From: Derxia gummosa DSM 723
Lineage (GTDB): Bacteria; Pseudomonadota; Gammaproteobacteria; Burkholderiales; Burkholderiaceae_E
Reading direction: 5' to 3'
Length of the DNA: 64,000 nt
Assembly: GCF_000482785.1 (NCBI RefSeq)
Contig: NZ_KI519500.1
Location: forward strand, 1,327 to 65,326
Shown here piece by piece: positions 39,226-53,486 of the stretch. A model generated the notes under the pieces. The model did not search any database. It was not told the DNA's origin and was given only the letters and a program-made list of their open reading frames with translations. The translations under genes and the position numbers were made by a program. Within the stretch, counting starts at the first letter, position 1, and each line of letters begins with the position of its first letter.

Positions 39226-40011
39226 CTAGGTGGGGTGACGCGGGCCGGTCTGTCGCGCGGGCGACAGTTGCGGCGGGTTCCGCGCGTCGAGCCGCGCCAG
39301 ATCAAGGATGCGCAACTCGCGCCGGCCGCGCCGCTCGACGATGCCGGCGCGCTCCAGGTCGGCGAAGGCGGTGGAGATGGTCTGGCGGCTCGCGCCGAGC
39401 ATGAGCGCGATGTCGGTGAGCGTGAACGGCAGCGCGACGCTCCAGACCTCGGGCGCGGCGCCGTTGCGGGTCGCGGCTCCCTCGCCGGCACCGGCGTCCA
39501 CGGCGGCCGACGGTCCTGCGGACATCGCCTCCCCGGTCGCGCGCCCCGTCGGCTCGCGCCGCCCCTGCCGGCGCGCGAGCGTGGCGAGAAAGCTCGCCAG
39601 CCGTTCGTGCGCCTCGCGGAAGACCAGGTGCTCGACCAGCTCGACCGTGCGCGCGAGCAGCATGCCGAGCACCCGCATCACCGCCACCGTCGCGGGCGAC
39701 TGCCCGGCCATGCGCGCCGAGAAGCGCCGCGTCTCGATCAGCGCGAGCGCGGACGGCTGCACCGCCGTCACCCAGGTGGGCGTGTGGGTGCTGAACACGT
39801 CGCCGGCTTCGAGGAAGACGAGCGTGAGTTCGCGCGTCTCGCTCGCGAGCCACACGCGCAGCCGGCCCGAGCGCACGACGAACACGCAATCGCTGGCATC
39901 GCCGGGACGGCTCACGACCTCGCCGCGCGCCACCTCGCGCACGCGGAAGTCGGCGAGGAAGGCGGTGCCGTCTGGGCTGTCGAGGAAGGCGAGGAAGGGC
40001 GAGGGATGCAT
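39226..40011 (-). CDS. cooA: CooA-like heme-containing CO-sensing regulator (CRP/FNR family)
   Basis: A 261-residue CRP/FNR protein close to CooA over its sensory domain: SPDGTAFLADFR, GDASDCVFVVRSGRLRVWL, LTLVFLEAGDVFSTHT. In R. rubrum CooA the aligned segment is GDMFCMHS, with C75 and H77 as heme ligands. Here His76 is kept and the cysteine is Ser74, as in CooAs that do not use thiolate ligation. The C-terminal helix-turn-helix is FTLTDIALMLGASRQTISTAFADLERAGIV. A Gly/Ala-rich insertion of about 40 residues (130-185) separates the C-helix from the DNA-binding domain. It probably activates cowN just downstream when CO binds. The start is ATG; no strong ribosome-binding site is seen. Confidence 0.82.
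   Translation of the reverse strand: MHPSPFLAFLDSPDGTAFLADFRVREVARGEVVSRPGDASDCVFVVRSGRLRVWLASETRELTLVFLEAGDVFSTHTPTWVTAVQPSALALIETRRFSARMAGQSPATVAVMRVLGMLLARTVELVEHLVFREAHERLASFLATLARRQGRREPTGRATGEAMSAGPSAAVDAGAGEGAATRNGAAPEVWSVALPFTLTDIALMLGASRQTISTAFADLERAGIVERRGRRELRILDLARLDARNPPQLSPARQTGPRHPT
39251..39266 (-). promoter_or_regulatory. CooA-type dyad upstream of cowN
   Basis: TGTCGCGCGGGCGACA is a perfect TGTCG-N6-CGACA dyad, extended to 7-bp arms (CTGTCGC/GCGACAG). It lies within the 3' end of the cooA-like gene, centred 67 bp upstream of the cowN ATG. If the site is centred near -43.5, as at class II CRP-type promoters, transcription would start about 24 nt before cowN. The arm sequence resembles the TGTCR-type half-sites reported for R. 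rubrum CooA. Confidence 0.65.
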
Positions 40012-40015
40012 GACT

Positions 40016-40031
40016 TGTCGTGAAGGCGACG
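40016..40031 (-). promoter_or_regulatory. Second CooA-type dyad next to the cooA start
   Basis: TGTCGTGAAGGCGACG matches TGTCG-N6-CGACA at 9 of 10 positions and ends 4 bp before the cooA start codon. At this position it would overlap the ribosome-binding region, so binding would more likely repress than activate, suggesting feedback control. Confidence 0.4.
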
Positions 40032-40098
40032 GCCACGCGCGACGGAAGGCCCGTCGGCGGGCGTCATGCGACGGGCACGCAGGTGGCGTGCCCGCACC

Positions 40099-40620
40099 TC
40101 ACCGCACCACCACCGGCACGCTGCGGTCCACCGCCACCGCCGTGATGCTGTTCTTGGGCGAGCCGTCGATGAGCTTGTCGGAATAGGTGAGATACACGAG
40201 CGCATTGCGCTTCGGATCGGCGATGCGCACGACGCGCAGCCGCTTGAAGAGGATGCTCAGGCGCTGATCGAACACCTCCTCCTGGCGCGGCAGCGGCGCC
40301 GGGATGCTCACCGGCCCGACCTGCCGGCAGGCGATCGACGCATCCGACGTGTCCTCGGCCAGACCGAGCGCGCCGCTCACGCCGCCCTTCTTCGCGCGCG
40401 AGACATAGCAGGTCACGCCCTGCACCTTGGGGTCGTCATAGGCCTCGACGACGATCTTGTGGTCGGGGCCGATGAGCTTGAAGGCGGTGTCGACCTCGCC
40501 GATCGGCTCGGCGAGCGCGGATTGCATCAGCCCCGCGCCGACGGCGATCGGCAGCAGGCAGCGGCGGAGGATGGCGGACCGGAGGACGGTCGCGGGCGGG
40601 GACAGGCGGCTGGCAGGCAT
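40099..40620 (-). CDS. creA: CreA family protein
   Basis: A 173-residue protein with an N-terminal signal peptide ([21 protein letters not shown]) and the CreA domain: [61 protein letters not shown], and [24 protein letters not shown]. It has two conserved cysteines that probably form a disulfide in the periplasm. CreA is widespread in Proteobacteria and its function is not established. It lies 87 bp upstream of the cooA-like gene on the same strand; co-transcription is possible but not implied by function. Confidence 0.9.
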   Translation of the reverse strand: MPASRLSPPATVLRSAILRRCLLPIAVGAGLMQSALAEPIGEVDTAFKLIGPDHKIVVEAYDDPKVQGVTCYVSRAKKGGVSGALGLAEDTSDASIACRQVGPVSIPAPLPRQEEVFDQRLSILFKRLRVVRIADPKRNALVYLTYSDKLIDGSPKNSITAVAVDRSVPVVVR

Positions 40621-40729
40621 GGGCGCTCTTCGCTCGAAGGAAAACGGCCCGACGATAACGCCGCCCCGCGTCGGCGCCGCCGGCCATCGCGCGCCGCCAC
40701 GCCATCGTGGCGGCCGGCGCCGGACGCGC

Positions 40730-41089
40730 TCAGAACGTCAGCGCCGACTCCGCATCCACCAGCGCGCGGCGCGCCAGCGCCAGGTTGGCGCGCGCGCGGT
40801 CGAGCACGAAGTACATGAACACGCCCTTCTTGGCCACGACCGGACGCAGCAGGTGGTACTGGCGACCGAGGGTGATGAGGAAATCCTCGATCTGGTCGTC
40901 GATGCGCAGCAGCTCCATCGTCTTCATCTTGGCGCGCATCACCTCGGTGTTGCCGGCGGCGGCGAGTTCGAGGTCGAGACCACTCCCGGCGCTGCCCAGC
41001 ATCATGCCGCTGCCGTAGTCGACCAGCGCCGCGCACAGCGCGCCGTCGGTCTTGAGCAGGCCCTGGAGGCTTTCGTTGATGGTTGCCAT
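40730..41089 (-). CDS. Roadblock/LC7-domain protein, distal member of GTPase operon
   Basis: A 119-residue roadblock/LC7-like protein ([89 protein letters not shown]). Proteins of this fold, such as MglB, act on small Ras-like GTPases as activators or scaffolds. AAGGAG precedes the start. It is the last gene of a four-gene set transcribed leftwards from 43.1 kb. Confidence 0.85.
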   Translation of the reverse strand: MATINESLQGLLKTDGALCAALVDYGSGMMLGSAGSGLDLELAAAGNTEVMRAKMKTMELLRIDDQIEDFLITLGRQYHLLRPVVAKKGVFMYFVLDRARANLALARRALVDAESALTF

Positions 41090-41146
41090 GGCGACGTACT
41101 CCTTGTGTTTCGTGGTGGTTGGGGTGGGTGGAGCACGGCGGCTGGC

Positions 41147-41563
41147 TCAGCCGGCCGCTCCGGAAACCGATTCGACGAGCGACTCGCCCAGACGGCGCGC
41201 GAACCACAGCGCCTGTCCCTGGTTGACGCCCTGCTCGAAGACGATGAACAGCACGAGATCGCGCGCCGCCGCGTCGAGGCTGCGCACGACGACCACGCCG
41301 TTCTGGCTCTCGATCACGACGCCCTCGTGGCTGCCGCCGACCGTCTCGCGCACCATCGTCTGGACCAGGCCGCTGAAGGCCGAGGCCAGCGCCGACTGGC
41401 GCCGCGCGCGCTCGTAGTCGCCGCCGACCCAGGCCAGCGGCAGGCCGTCGCCGGTGGCGATGACGATGTGGGCGCTGATGTCGAGCGACTCGGGCAGCGT
41501 GCGCAGCTGGCGGTTGAACAGCACGCCAAGGCGACGGATCCCGTCGCTCATGAACTCGTTCAT
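41147..41563 (-). CDS. Roadblock/LC7-domain protein coupled to the GTPase
   Basis: A 138-residue protein with a roadblock-like fold (LDISAHIVIATGDGLPLAWVGGDYERARRQSALASAFSGLVQTMVRE, GVVIESQNGVVVVRSLDAAARDLVLFIVFEQGVNQGQALWFAR). Its ATG overlaps the stop of the GTPase gene (ATGA), indicating translational coupling and probably a direct complex. An internal ATG four codons later is an alternative start. It is clearly different in sequence from the second roadblock protein 57 bp downstream. Confidence 0.8.
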   Translation of the reverse strand: MNEFMSDGIRRLGVLFNRQLRTLPESLDISAHIVIATGDGLPLAWVGGDYERARRQSALASAFSGLVQTMVRETVGGSHEGVVIESQNGVVVVRSLDAAARDLVLFIVFEQGVNQGQALWFARRLGESLVESVSGAAG

Positions 41564-42111
41564 GCCGCGCCTCCGCCGGCCGCATGGCCCGCGTTCAGCT
41601 CGGCCGTGGCGATCAGCGCCTCGACCAGCAGCAGCACGTCGTCGCGCCGGCGCACATCGACCGCGAAGATCGGCAGCGCGCGACCGTGCGCGCGCGCGAC
41701 GGCCTGGTAGTCGTGGATGCGCGCCTGCGCCTCGGGCGCGAGCCGGCCGACGCCGATCACGAGGTTTCCGCGCCCGGCAAAGGTGGCGAAGCTGTCGAGA
41801 TAGCGGTCGAGGTCGGCGAGAGGATCGGGCCGCGTGTGGTCGAGCAGCAGCACCGCTCCGAGCGCGCCGCGCATGAGGATGGTCCACATGAAGTCGAAGC
41901 GGTCCTGGCCCGGCGCGCCGTACAGCGCCACGATCTCCTGGTTGCCGAGCATGATCTCGCCGTAATCCATCGCCACGGTGGTCGTGTCCTTGGCCGATTG
42001 CGCGCGGTCCTCGTTGCCTGCCTCGGTGCGGATCGGCTCGATGCTGCTGATGGCGGCGATCGCGGTGGTCTTGCCGGCGCCCATCGGACCGACGAACAGG
42101 ATCTTGCTCAT
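41560..42111 (-). CDS. MglA-like small GTPase
   Basis: A 183-residue P-loop GTPase-like protein. G1 is LFVGPMGAGKTTAIAAIS. A switch-I threonine run is in SAKDTTTVAMDYGEIML. G3 is LYGAPGQDRFDFMWTILMRGALGAVLLLDHTRPD, resembling the GTPases paired with roadblock proteins in Proteobacteria. The usual G4 NKxD is replaced by a VIGVGRLAPE segment, so nucleotide specificity may be altered. It is the second gene of the operon, coupled to a roadblock protein. A role in polarity or signalling is inferred from Myxococcus MglA/MglB. Confidence 0.85.
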   Translation of the reverse strand: MSKILFVGPMGAGKTTAIAAISSIEPIRTEAGNEDRAQSAKDTTTVAMDYGEIMLGNQEIVALYGAPGQDRFDFMWTILMRGALGAVLLLDHTRPDPLADLDRYLDSFATFAGRGNLVIGVGRLAPEAQARIHDYQAVARAHGRALPIFAVDVRRRDDVLLLVEALIATAELNAGHAAGGGAA

Positions 42112-42127
42112 GCAAACGCTTTCATCG

Positions 42128-43120
42128 TCATGACGGATGGCGGCGACCGCGCAGGAAGTCGAGCCCGAGCCGCTGGCGCAGCCGGGCGAAGAAGCCGCCG
42201 CCGACCGGCTCGCCCGTGTCGGCGGCGGCGTGGGCGGGCGGGCGTTCGATGGCGGGCACGGTCACGAGCAGGCTCGCGGGCGTGCGCGGCGTCTCGGCGG
42301 TCAGGCCCAGATCGCAGATGCTGCTGGCGTACAGGAAGCGCCGCACCAGTTCGGGCGTGACACCGGCGGCGCGCGCGGCATGCGGCACGTCGGCCGCGAC
42401 CTGCGTGAAGAGCGCGGCCAGCCGCATGGCCTCGGGCGTGGACTCCCATTCGCCGAAGCGCGGCCACAGCGCGAGGCGGTAGACGCTGCTGTCGGCGAGG
42501 CTGTTCATGTCGGGGCCACGACGCAGCGCGAGCGACCAGCGCAGGCTGTCGAAGGTGCAGACGAAACGCATCTCCGGCTCGGGCACGAGATCGTTGGCCG
42601 GCACGTTCTCGATGCGCTCGGGCTGGGCCAGCAGCGCGGCCACCACGTCGGCGCGGCTGTGACGGTTGGAGAACACATGGCCGCGCCGCATGCAGATCAC
42701 GGCGCGCAGGTCGTCGTTGTCGAAGCGGGCGGCGGGTTCGAGCCGGCGCAGCAGCTGGTTGAAGGGCAGCCGCGCCGGCACCGGCGGCGGCGAGGCGATC
42801 GGGCGGCGCGCCTCGATGCGCAGCGCCGCTTCATCGAGCAGATACAGCAGGCGGAACAGCCGCAGCGGCCATTCGATCTCGAAGGACGCGACCAGGCCGC
42901 GTTCGCGGCCAGCGGGCGTCACGGCCACGAGGGTGTCGGGCAGCACGCGCAGCGGCGCGTCGCAGTCATCGCCGTGCACGATGACGAGCTCGGCCTGATC
43001 GACCGGCGCGACCACCCAGTCGCGCCGCATCCGGCGTTGCAGCAGGCGCAGCTGGTGTTCGAGGACGGCGATGTCGACCGGCGTGAAGCCGATCGGCGCG
43101 AGCCGTAGCGGTTGGTCCAT
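42128..43120 (-). CDS. Unknown protein, first gene of the GTPase/roadblock operon
   Basis: A 330-residue soluble protein with no signal peptide or membrane segment. I do not recognise a family. The N-terminal half has repeated alternating hydrophobic strands (DWVVAPVDQAELVIVHGDD, DTLVAVTPAGRERGLVASFEIEWPLRLFRLLYLLDEAAL). The C-terminal part (FGEWESTPEAMRLAALFTQVAADVPHAARAAGVTPELVRRFLYASSICDLGLTAE, shown here only as the region 235-290) looks helical and could form a winged-helix or effector-binding region. It lies 16 bp upstream of the GTPase and is likely to be its effector or regulator. Confidence 0.7.
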   Translation of the reverse strand: MDQPLRLAPIGFTPVDIAVLEHQLRLLQRRMRRDWVVAPVDQAELVIVHGDDCDAPLRVLPDTLVAVTPAGRERGLVASFEIEWPLRLFRLLYLLDEAALRIEARRPIASPPPVPARLPFNQLLRRLEPAARFDNDDLRAVICMRRGHVFSNRHSRADVVAALLAQPERIENVPANDLVPEPEMRFVCTFDSLRWSLALRRGPDMNSLADSSVYRLALWPRFGEWESTPEAMRLAALFTQVAADVPHAARAAGVTPELVRRFLYASSICDLGLTAETPRTPASLLVTVPAIERPPAHAAADTGEPVGGGFFARLRQRLGLDFLRGRRHPS

Positions 43121-43200
43121 GGCGGGGCGAAGGCGAGGCAGCAGTGCGTTCTTGGGTAACGCATGCTAGGGGCCGCTCCCCCGAGGCAATCGCCGAGATG

Positions 43201-43236
43201 TGCCCGACAAAACCGGACAATTCGGCCGGTCGGGCA
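43201..43236. repeat. 8-bp inverted repeat with 20-bp spacer
   Basis: TGCCCGAC (43201-43208) and GTCGGGCA (43229-43236) are perfect arms around an AT-richer spacer. It lies between the start of the GTPase operon and the end of the ABC importer genes. It may be a weak terminator for the importer or an operator for the GTPase operon. Confidence 0.35.
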
Positions 43237-43339
43237 AAGGCCCGCCGTAGCCGCCGGCCGCATCTTCGGGCCGGGCCGGGCCGCGAGGCGAGCCGGACCG
43301 CGCCAGCCGGCGCCGCTCGCGGCTCGCCGTTCGCGGCCC

Positions 43340-44194
<855 letters not shown>

Positions 44195-44205
44195 CCCCGC
44201 CCCCT

Positions 44206-45129
44206 TCAATGATCGAGGCCGCGGTGCCAGCGCAGCAGATGGTTGTTGAGCCGGCTCACCGCCGTGTCGATCGCGAGGCCCAGCAGGCCGATCGTGAACA
44301 TGCCGGCGATGATCTTGTCGCTCCACATGAACTCGCGCGCCTCGAGGATGCGGAAGCCGAGCCCGTCGTTCACCGCGATCATTTCCGACACGATCACGAC
44401 GATGAACGCGGTGCCGATGCCGATGCGCACGCCCGCGAGGATGTAGGGCGTGGCGGCCGGCAGCATCACGCGCGTGAACATCGTCCACTGCCCGGCGCCG
44501 AGGTTGCGCGCCGCGCGCAGGTAGATGCCGTCCACATGGCGCACGCCGGTGATGGTGTTCATCAGCACCGGGAAGAAGGCGCCGATCGCGATCAGGAAGA
44601 TCGCCGGCGGATTGCCGAGCCCGAACCACAGGATGCTGAGCGGGATGTAGGCGATGGGCGGGATCGGCCGCAGCACCTGCACCAGCGGATTGAACAGCCC
44701 GTACACGCGCCGGCTTGCGCCCATCAGCAACCCGAGCGGCAGCGCCAGCCCCGCGCCGACGACGAAGCCGACCACCACGCGGTAGAGGCTCGCCACCGCG
44801 TCATGCAGCATCTCGCCCGAGAACATCCAGGCCACATAGCCCTGCTCCGCCGGATCGAAGGGCGCGGCCGGCAGCAGCGACTGCCACCACTTGAGCGCCA
44901 CCGCCGACGCCGCCGGCAGCACCACCGGCGAGAAGAAGCCGGCGCGCGCGCAGCCCTCCCACAACGCCAGCAGCGCGAGCGGCACGACGAGCCCGCGCGC
45001 GAGGTCGCGGGTGCGGCGGCCGAGGCCAGCGCCGGCCCGCACCATTTGCGCCGAGGCTTCGGCCTGGCTTGCCGCCTGCGCGGGCTCCGTCCGCGCCCCC
45101 GCCCCGCCCGCCTCCTGCCTTGCATTCAT
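44206..45129 (-). CDS. ABC transporter permease, SsuC/TauC-type
   Basis: A 307-residue permease with about six to seven hydrophobic segments and the EAA loop YLRAARNLGAGQWTMFTRVMLPAATPYILAGVRIG. A charged, Ala/Gln-rich N-terminal extension of some 40 residues precedes the first helix. It is 10 bp downstream of the binding-protein gene. Substrate is probably a sulfonate, nitrate or similar small anion by family, not determined. Confidence 0.9.
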   Translation of the reverse strand: MNARQEAGGAGARTEPAQAASQAEASAQMVRAGAGLGRRTRDLARGLVVPLALLALWEGCARAGFFSPVVLPAASAVALKWWQSLLPAAPFDPAEQGYVAWMFSGEMLHDAVASLYRVVVGFVVGAGLALPLGLLMGASRRVYGLFNPLVQVLRPIPPIAYIPLSILWFGLGNPPAIFLIAIGAFFPVLMNTITGVRHVDGIYLRAARNLGAGQWTMFTRVMLPAATPYILAGVRIGIGTAFIVVIVSEMIAVNDGLGFRILEAREFMWSDKIIAGMFTIGLLGLAIDTAVSRLNNHLLRWHRGLDH

Positions 45130-45139
45130 CGCCCGCTCC

Positions 45140-46126
45140 TCACTTCACGCCGAGGTCGGCCTTGGCCTTCTGCAGCAGGTCGAGCTTCACCCACTCGTCG
45201 GCCCTGGGCGGCTTGCTCATGCGGCCGACGCCGTACTTGTTCATGAAGTCGGTGGTGATGTCGATGTGCTGGGACGTGACGTCGTAGGTGTAGTCGGCGT
45301 TGTCCATCGCGTCGCGGAAGTCCTGGGACGTGATCTGGCCCTTGAACATCTGCTCGACCACGTACTTCTCGGCGACGGCCGGGTTCCTGTTGAACAGCGC
45401 GGTCGATTCGACGAAGCACTTCATCACGCGCTGGGCCACGTCCTTGTTGGCGTAGAGCTTCTCGGTCATGACCAGCAGCCGGTAAGGCTCGCCCATCGCG
45501 GTGTCATAGGGCTTGAGCACCTCGACGCCGAACTTCTTGTTGATGGCCTGCGAGGACTGCGGCTCGCTCTGGCACATCGCGTCGATCTGCTTCGCGGCGA
45601 GCGCCTGGTTCAGGTCGGCGAAGGCGAGATAGACGATCTGCACATCCTTGCCGCCCTTGTCCGACCAGCTCAGGCCGGCCTTGTCCAGTTCGGCCAGCAG
45701 CAGCAGTTCCTGCGCGCCACCGCGCGTCACGCCCACCTTCCTGCCCTTGAGGTCCGCGAGCGACTTGATGCCCGACTCCGCGCCCGCGACGATGCGCGCC
45801 CCGCCCTTCGCGAAGCCGGCCACGGTGTAGATGGCGACGCCGTTGGCCCGGCCCGAAATCGCGCCGTCCGACGCGAGCGCGGCGATGTCGATGTCGCCCG
45901 AGACGATGGCCGGCAGGATGTCCGGCCCCTTGGCGAACATGCGCTCGTCGAGCCTGATGCCGTGCTTCGGGCAGACCTCCTTCATGTACGACACCGCGCC
46001 GTAGTGCGCGAACTTGAGGTTGCCGAGATGGACCGTGTCGTCGGCGCGGGCGGCGGTGGCGGCGAGCGCGAGCAGCGCGCCGAGGACGAGGCGGGTCGCG
46101 GGCGCGACGGTCTTGTTGTTGGGCAT
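45140..46126 (-). CDS. ABC transporter substrate-binding protein, NMT1/SsuA-like
   Basis: A 328-residue periplasmic protein with a signal peptide (LVLGALLALAATAARA) and the NMT1/THI5-like fold: VHLGNLKFAHYGAVSYMKEV, VSGDIDIAALASDGAISGRANG, LKGRKVGVTRGGAQELLLLAEL, ADLNQALAAKQIDAMCQSEPQSSQAI. It should capture the substrate for the permease/ATPase pair downstream. AGGAGA precedes the start. The gene lies 92 bp downstream of a sensor kinase with its own periplasmic binding domain. Confidence 0.9.
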   Translation of the reverse strand: MPNNKTVAPATRLVLGALLALAATAARADDTVHLGNLKFAHYGAVSYMKEVCPKHGIRLDERMFAKGPDILPAIVSGDIDIAALASDGAISGRANGVAIYTVAGFAKGGARIVAGAESGIKSLADLKGRKVGVTRGGAQELLLLAELDKAGLSWSDKGGKDVQIVYLAFADLNQALAAKQIDAMCQSEPQSSQAINKKFGVEVLKPYDTAMGEPYRLLVMTEKLYANKDVAQRVMKCFVESTALFNRNPAVAEKYVVEQMFKGQITSQDFRDAMDNADYTYDVTSQHIDITTDFMNKYGVGRMSKPPRADEWVKLDLLQKAKADLGVK

Positions 46127-46218
46127 GCAATGTCTCCTGTCTGACGCGAGCTGCGATCAGCCTGAAGCATTGCAGAAGTCATGCCGCGAGGGGCTAGCCC
46201 CGGCGCGCCGGCACCGCC

Positions 46219-49464
<3,246 letters not shown>

Positions 49465-49745
49465 CGGTAAACCTCGTCGCGACCGTCATCTCGAATTTGC
49501 GCAGCAGTGAATGTGTCGGGCGCGGGGCGGTCGTGGCCCCGCTGTCATCCAAGCTTGCCGCAGAGCACATCGCGGGCGTTGACCGCCGGACGGATGAGGC
49601 GCACTCCGGGTACACGGAGCGCGCCATTGCTGCGCAAAAACCACGCTGGCGCTTTGGACGAACCGGCCGGGCCTGCGCCGACATCGGCGCGTCGTCCGCG
49701 CACGGGTCGCGCGCGTACCGGGCTGACGCCCGGCTTCGTCGGCAC

Positions 49746-50318
49746 TCAGGCCGCGCTGCCCAGCCCCAGCAGCACGCCCGCGCCGAGCGCGACGAACACC
49801 ACCGCCGCCGCGAGCCGGATCCACTTGAGCGGCAGCTTCGGCGAGGCGAGCCGGCCGAGGATGACCGCCGGCACGTCGGCGATAAGCATGCCGAGCGTGG
49901 TGCCGCTCACGACGGCCACCAGATCGTGGAAGCGCGCCGCGAGCATCACGGTGGCGATCTGCGTCTTGTCGCCGATCTCGGCCAGGAAGAAGGTCGCCAC
50001 CGTCACGCCGAACACGCCCCACTGGCCGCGCGGCTCGGCCTCGTCGTCGTCCATCTTGTCGGGCACGAGCGCCCACAGGCCCACGGCGATGAAGGACGCG
50101 CCGAGCACCCAGCGCAGCAGCTCGGGGCCGAGCAGGTCGCGCACCACGGTGCCGAGCGCGCCGGCGAGGCCGTGGTTGAGCAAGGTCGCGACGAGGATGC
50201 CGAGGATGACGGGCACCGGCCGCCGGAAGCGGGCCGCGAGCATGAGGGCGAGGAGCTGGGTCTTGTCACCGATTTCGCCGAGGGCGACGACGCCGGTCGA
50301 GACGAGGAAGGCTTCCAT
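49746..50318 (-). CDS. TMEM165/GDT1 (UPF0016) family Mn2+ exporter
   Basis: A 190-residue membrane protein with about six helices and two copies of the family signature E-x-G-D-K-T: VALGEIGDKTQLLALMLAARF and FLAEIGDKTQIATVMLAARF. The acidic loop DKMDDDEAEPRG separates the halves. Bacterial members export manganese. A yybP-ykoY-type Mn2+ riboswitch lies directly upstream, supporting the assignment strongly. The start MEAFLVSTGVV is the only reasonable one for the first helix. Confidence 0.93.
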   Translation of the reverse strand: MEAFLVSTGVVALGEIGDKTQLLALMLAARFRRPVPVILGILVATLLNHGLAGALGTVVRDLLGPELLRWVLGASFIAVGLWALVPDKMDDDEAEPRGQWGVFGVTVATFFLAEIGDKTQIATVMLAARFHDLVAVVSGTTLGMLIADVPAVILGRLASPKLPLKWIRLAAAVVFVALGAGVLLGLGSAA

Positions 50319-50342
50319 GGTTTCTTGGTACGGGAGAGGGGC

Positions 50343-50387
50343 GGTCGGGCGGGCGAGAGGCCACGGCGCGGCGATCCCGGCCCGACC
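50343..50387 (-). promoter_or_regulatory. Inverted repeat in the leader, possible expression platform
   Basis: GGTCGGGC (50343-50350) and GCCCGACC (50380-50387) are perfect 8-nt arms between the riboswitch aptamer and the exporter start codon, ending 25 nt before the ATG. Switching this hairpin could control translation or termination. Confidence 0.45.
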
Positions 50388-50402
50388 ACGAGCGGAATGC
50401 CG

Positions 50403-50540
50403 GCCGATGGTCTCGCCTGCATGCCCGAGCCGCATTGCGCGGCGCCGGCCCTGCCGGATGCGCCATGCCCGATGCGCGGGCAAGTGTGTTGACGCATCCC
50501 CCGCCGATGACCGGCGGGCGGCTACTCCCCAAGGGACGAG
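50403..50540 (-). promoter_or_regulatory. yybP-ykoY (Mn2+-sensing) riboswitch
   Basis: Read on the minus strand, the conserved elements appear in order: TTGGGGAGTAGC (near 50532-50521), CGTCAACACACTTG (near 50495-50480) and GGGCATGCAGGCGAGACC (near 50426-50409). These are the hallmark segments of the yybP-ykoY aptamer that binds Mn2+. GC-rich stems lie between them (CCGCCGGTCATCGGCGG). It sits in the leader of the GDT1-family exporter, the most common gene type under this riboswitch. The ends are approximate. Confidence 0.88.
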
Positions 50541-50774
50541 GCGCGGAGGATAGCCGAGCCATGCGGCGCGTCGGCCAATGCCACGCACGCCGGCCGACCT
50601 GCGGCGCGCCTTCCCGCGATGCGTGGCGCGACGACCACGCCTGATGCCGCCAGGACGACTACGGCTGCTGACAAAACGTAAACGCTCGAACGCTTGGTCT
50701 CCCCGGGTTCCGCCCGTCATGGCGGCTGCCGATACTCGATGGTTCCGCTCAACCAGAAGTACAAGGGAGTTGCC

Positions 50775-53480
<2,706 letters not shown>

Positions 53481-53486
53481 GCGGCG

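Larger units (their letters stand above)
50319..50774. other. Divergent region between the Mn exporter and acnA
   Basis: 456 bp without a gene. The left half holds the Mn riboswitch and its platform (minus strand). The right half should hold promoters for both genes and the acnA leader. An AT-richer stretch (GACAAAACGTAAACG) at about 50670-50684 is a possible promoter region. Confidence 0.5.

Noticed and set aside
43201-43236. Inverted repeat considered as an intrinsic terminator of the ABC importer operon.
   Set aside because: The arms are only 8 bp with a 20-bp loop, there is no U-tract and it is about 100 bp past the stop. Kept only as a low-confidence repeat.
49465-49745. A 75-codon minus-strand frame in the gap before the sensor kinase.
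   Set aside because: It overlaps the kinase start, has no good ribosome-binding site and no recognisable feature.
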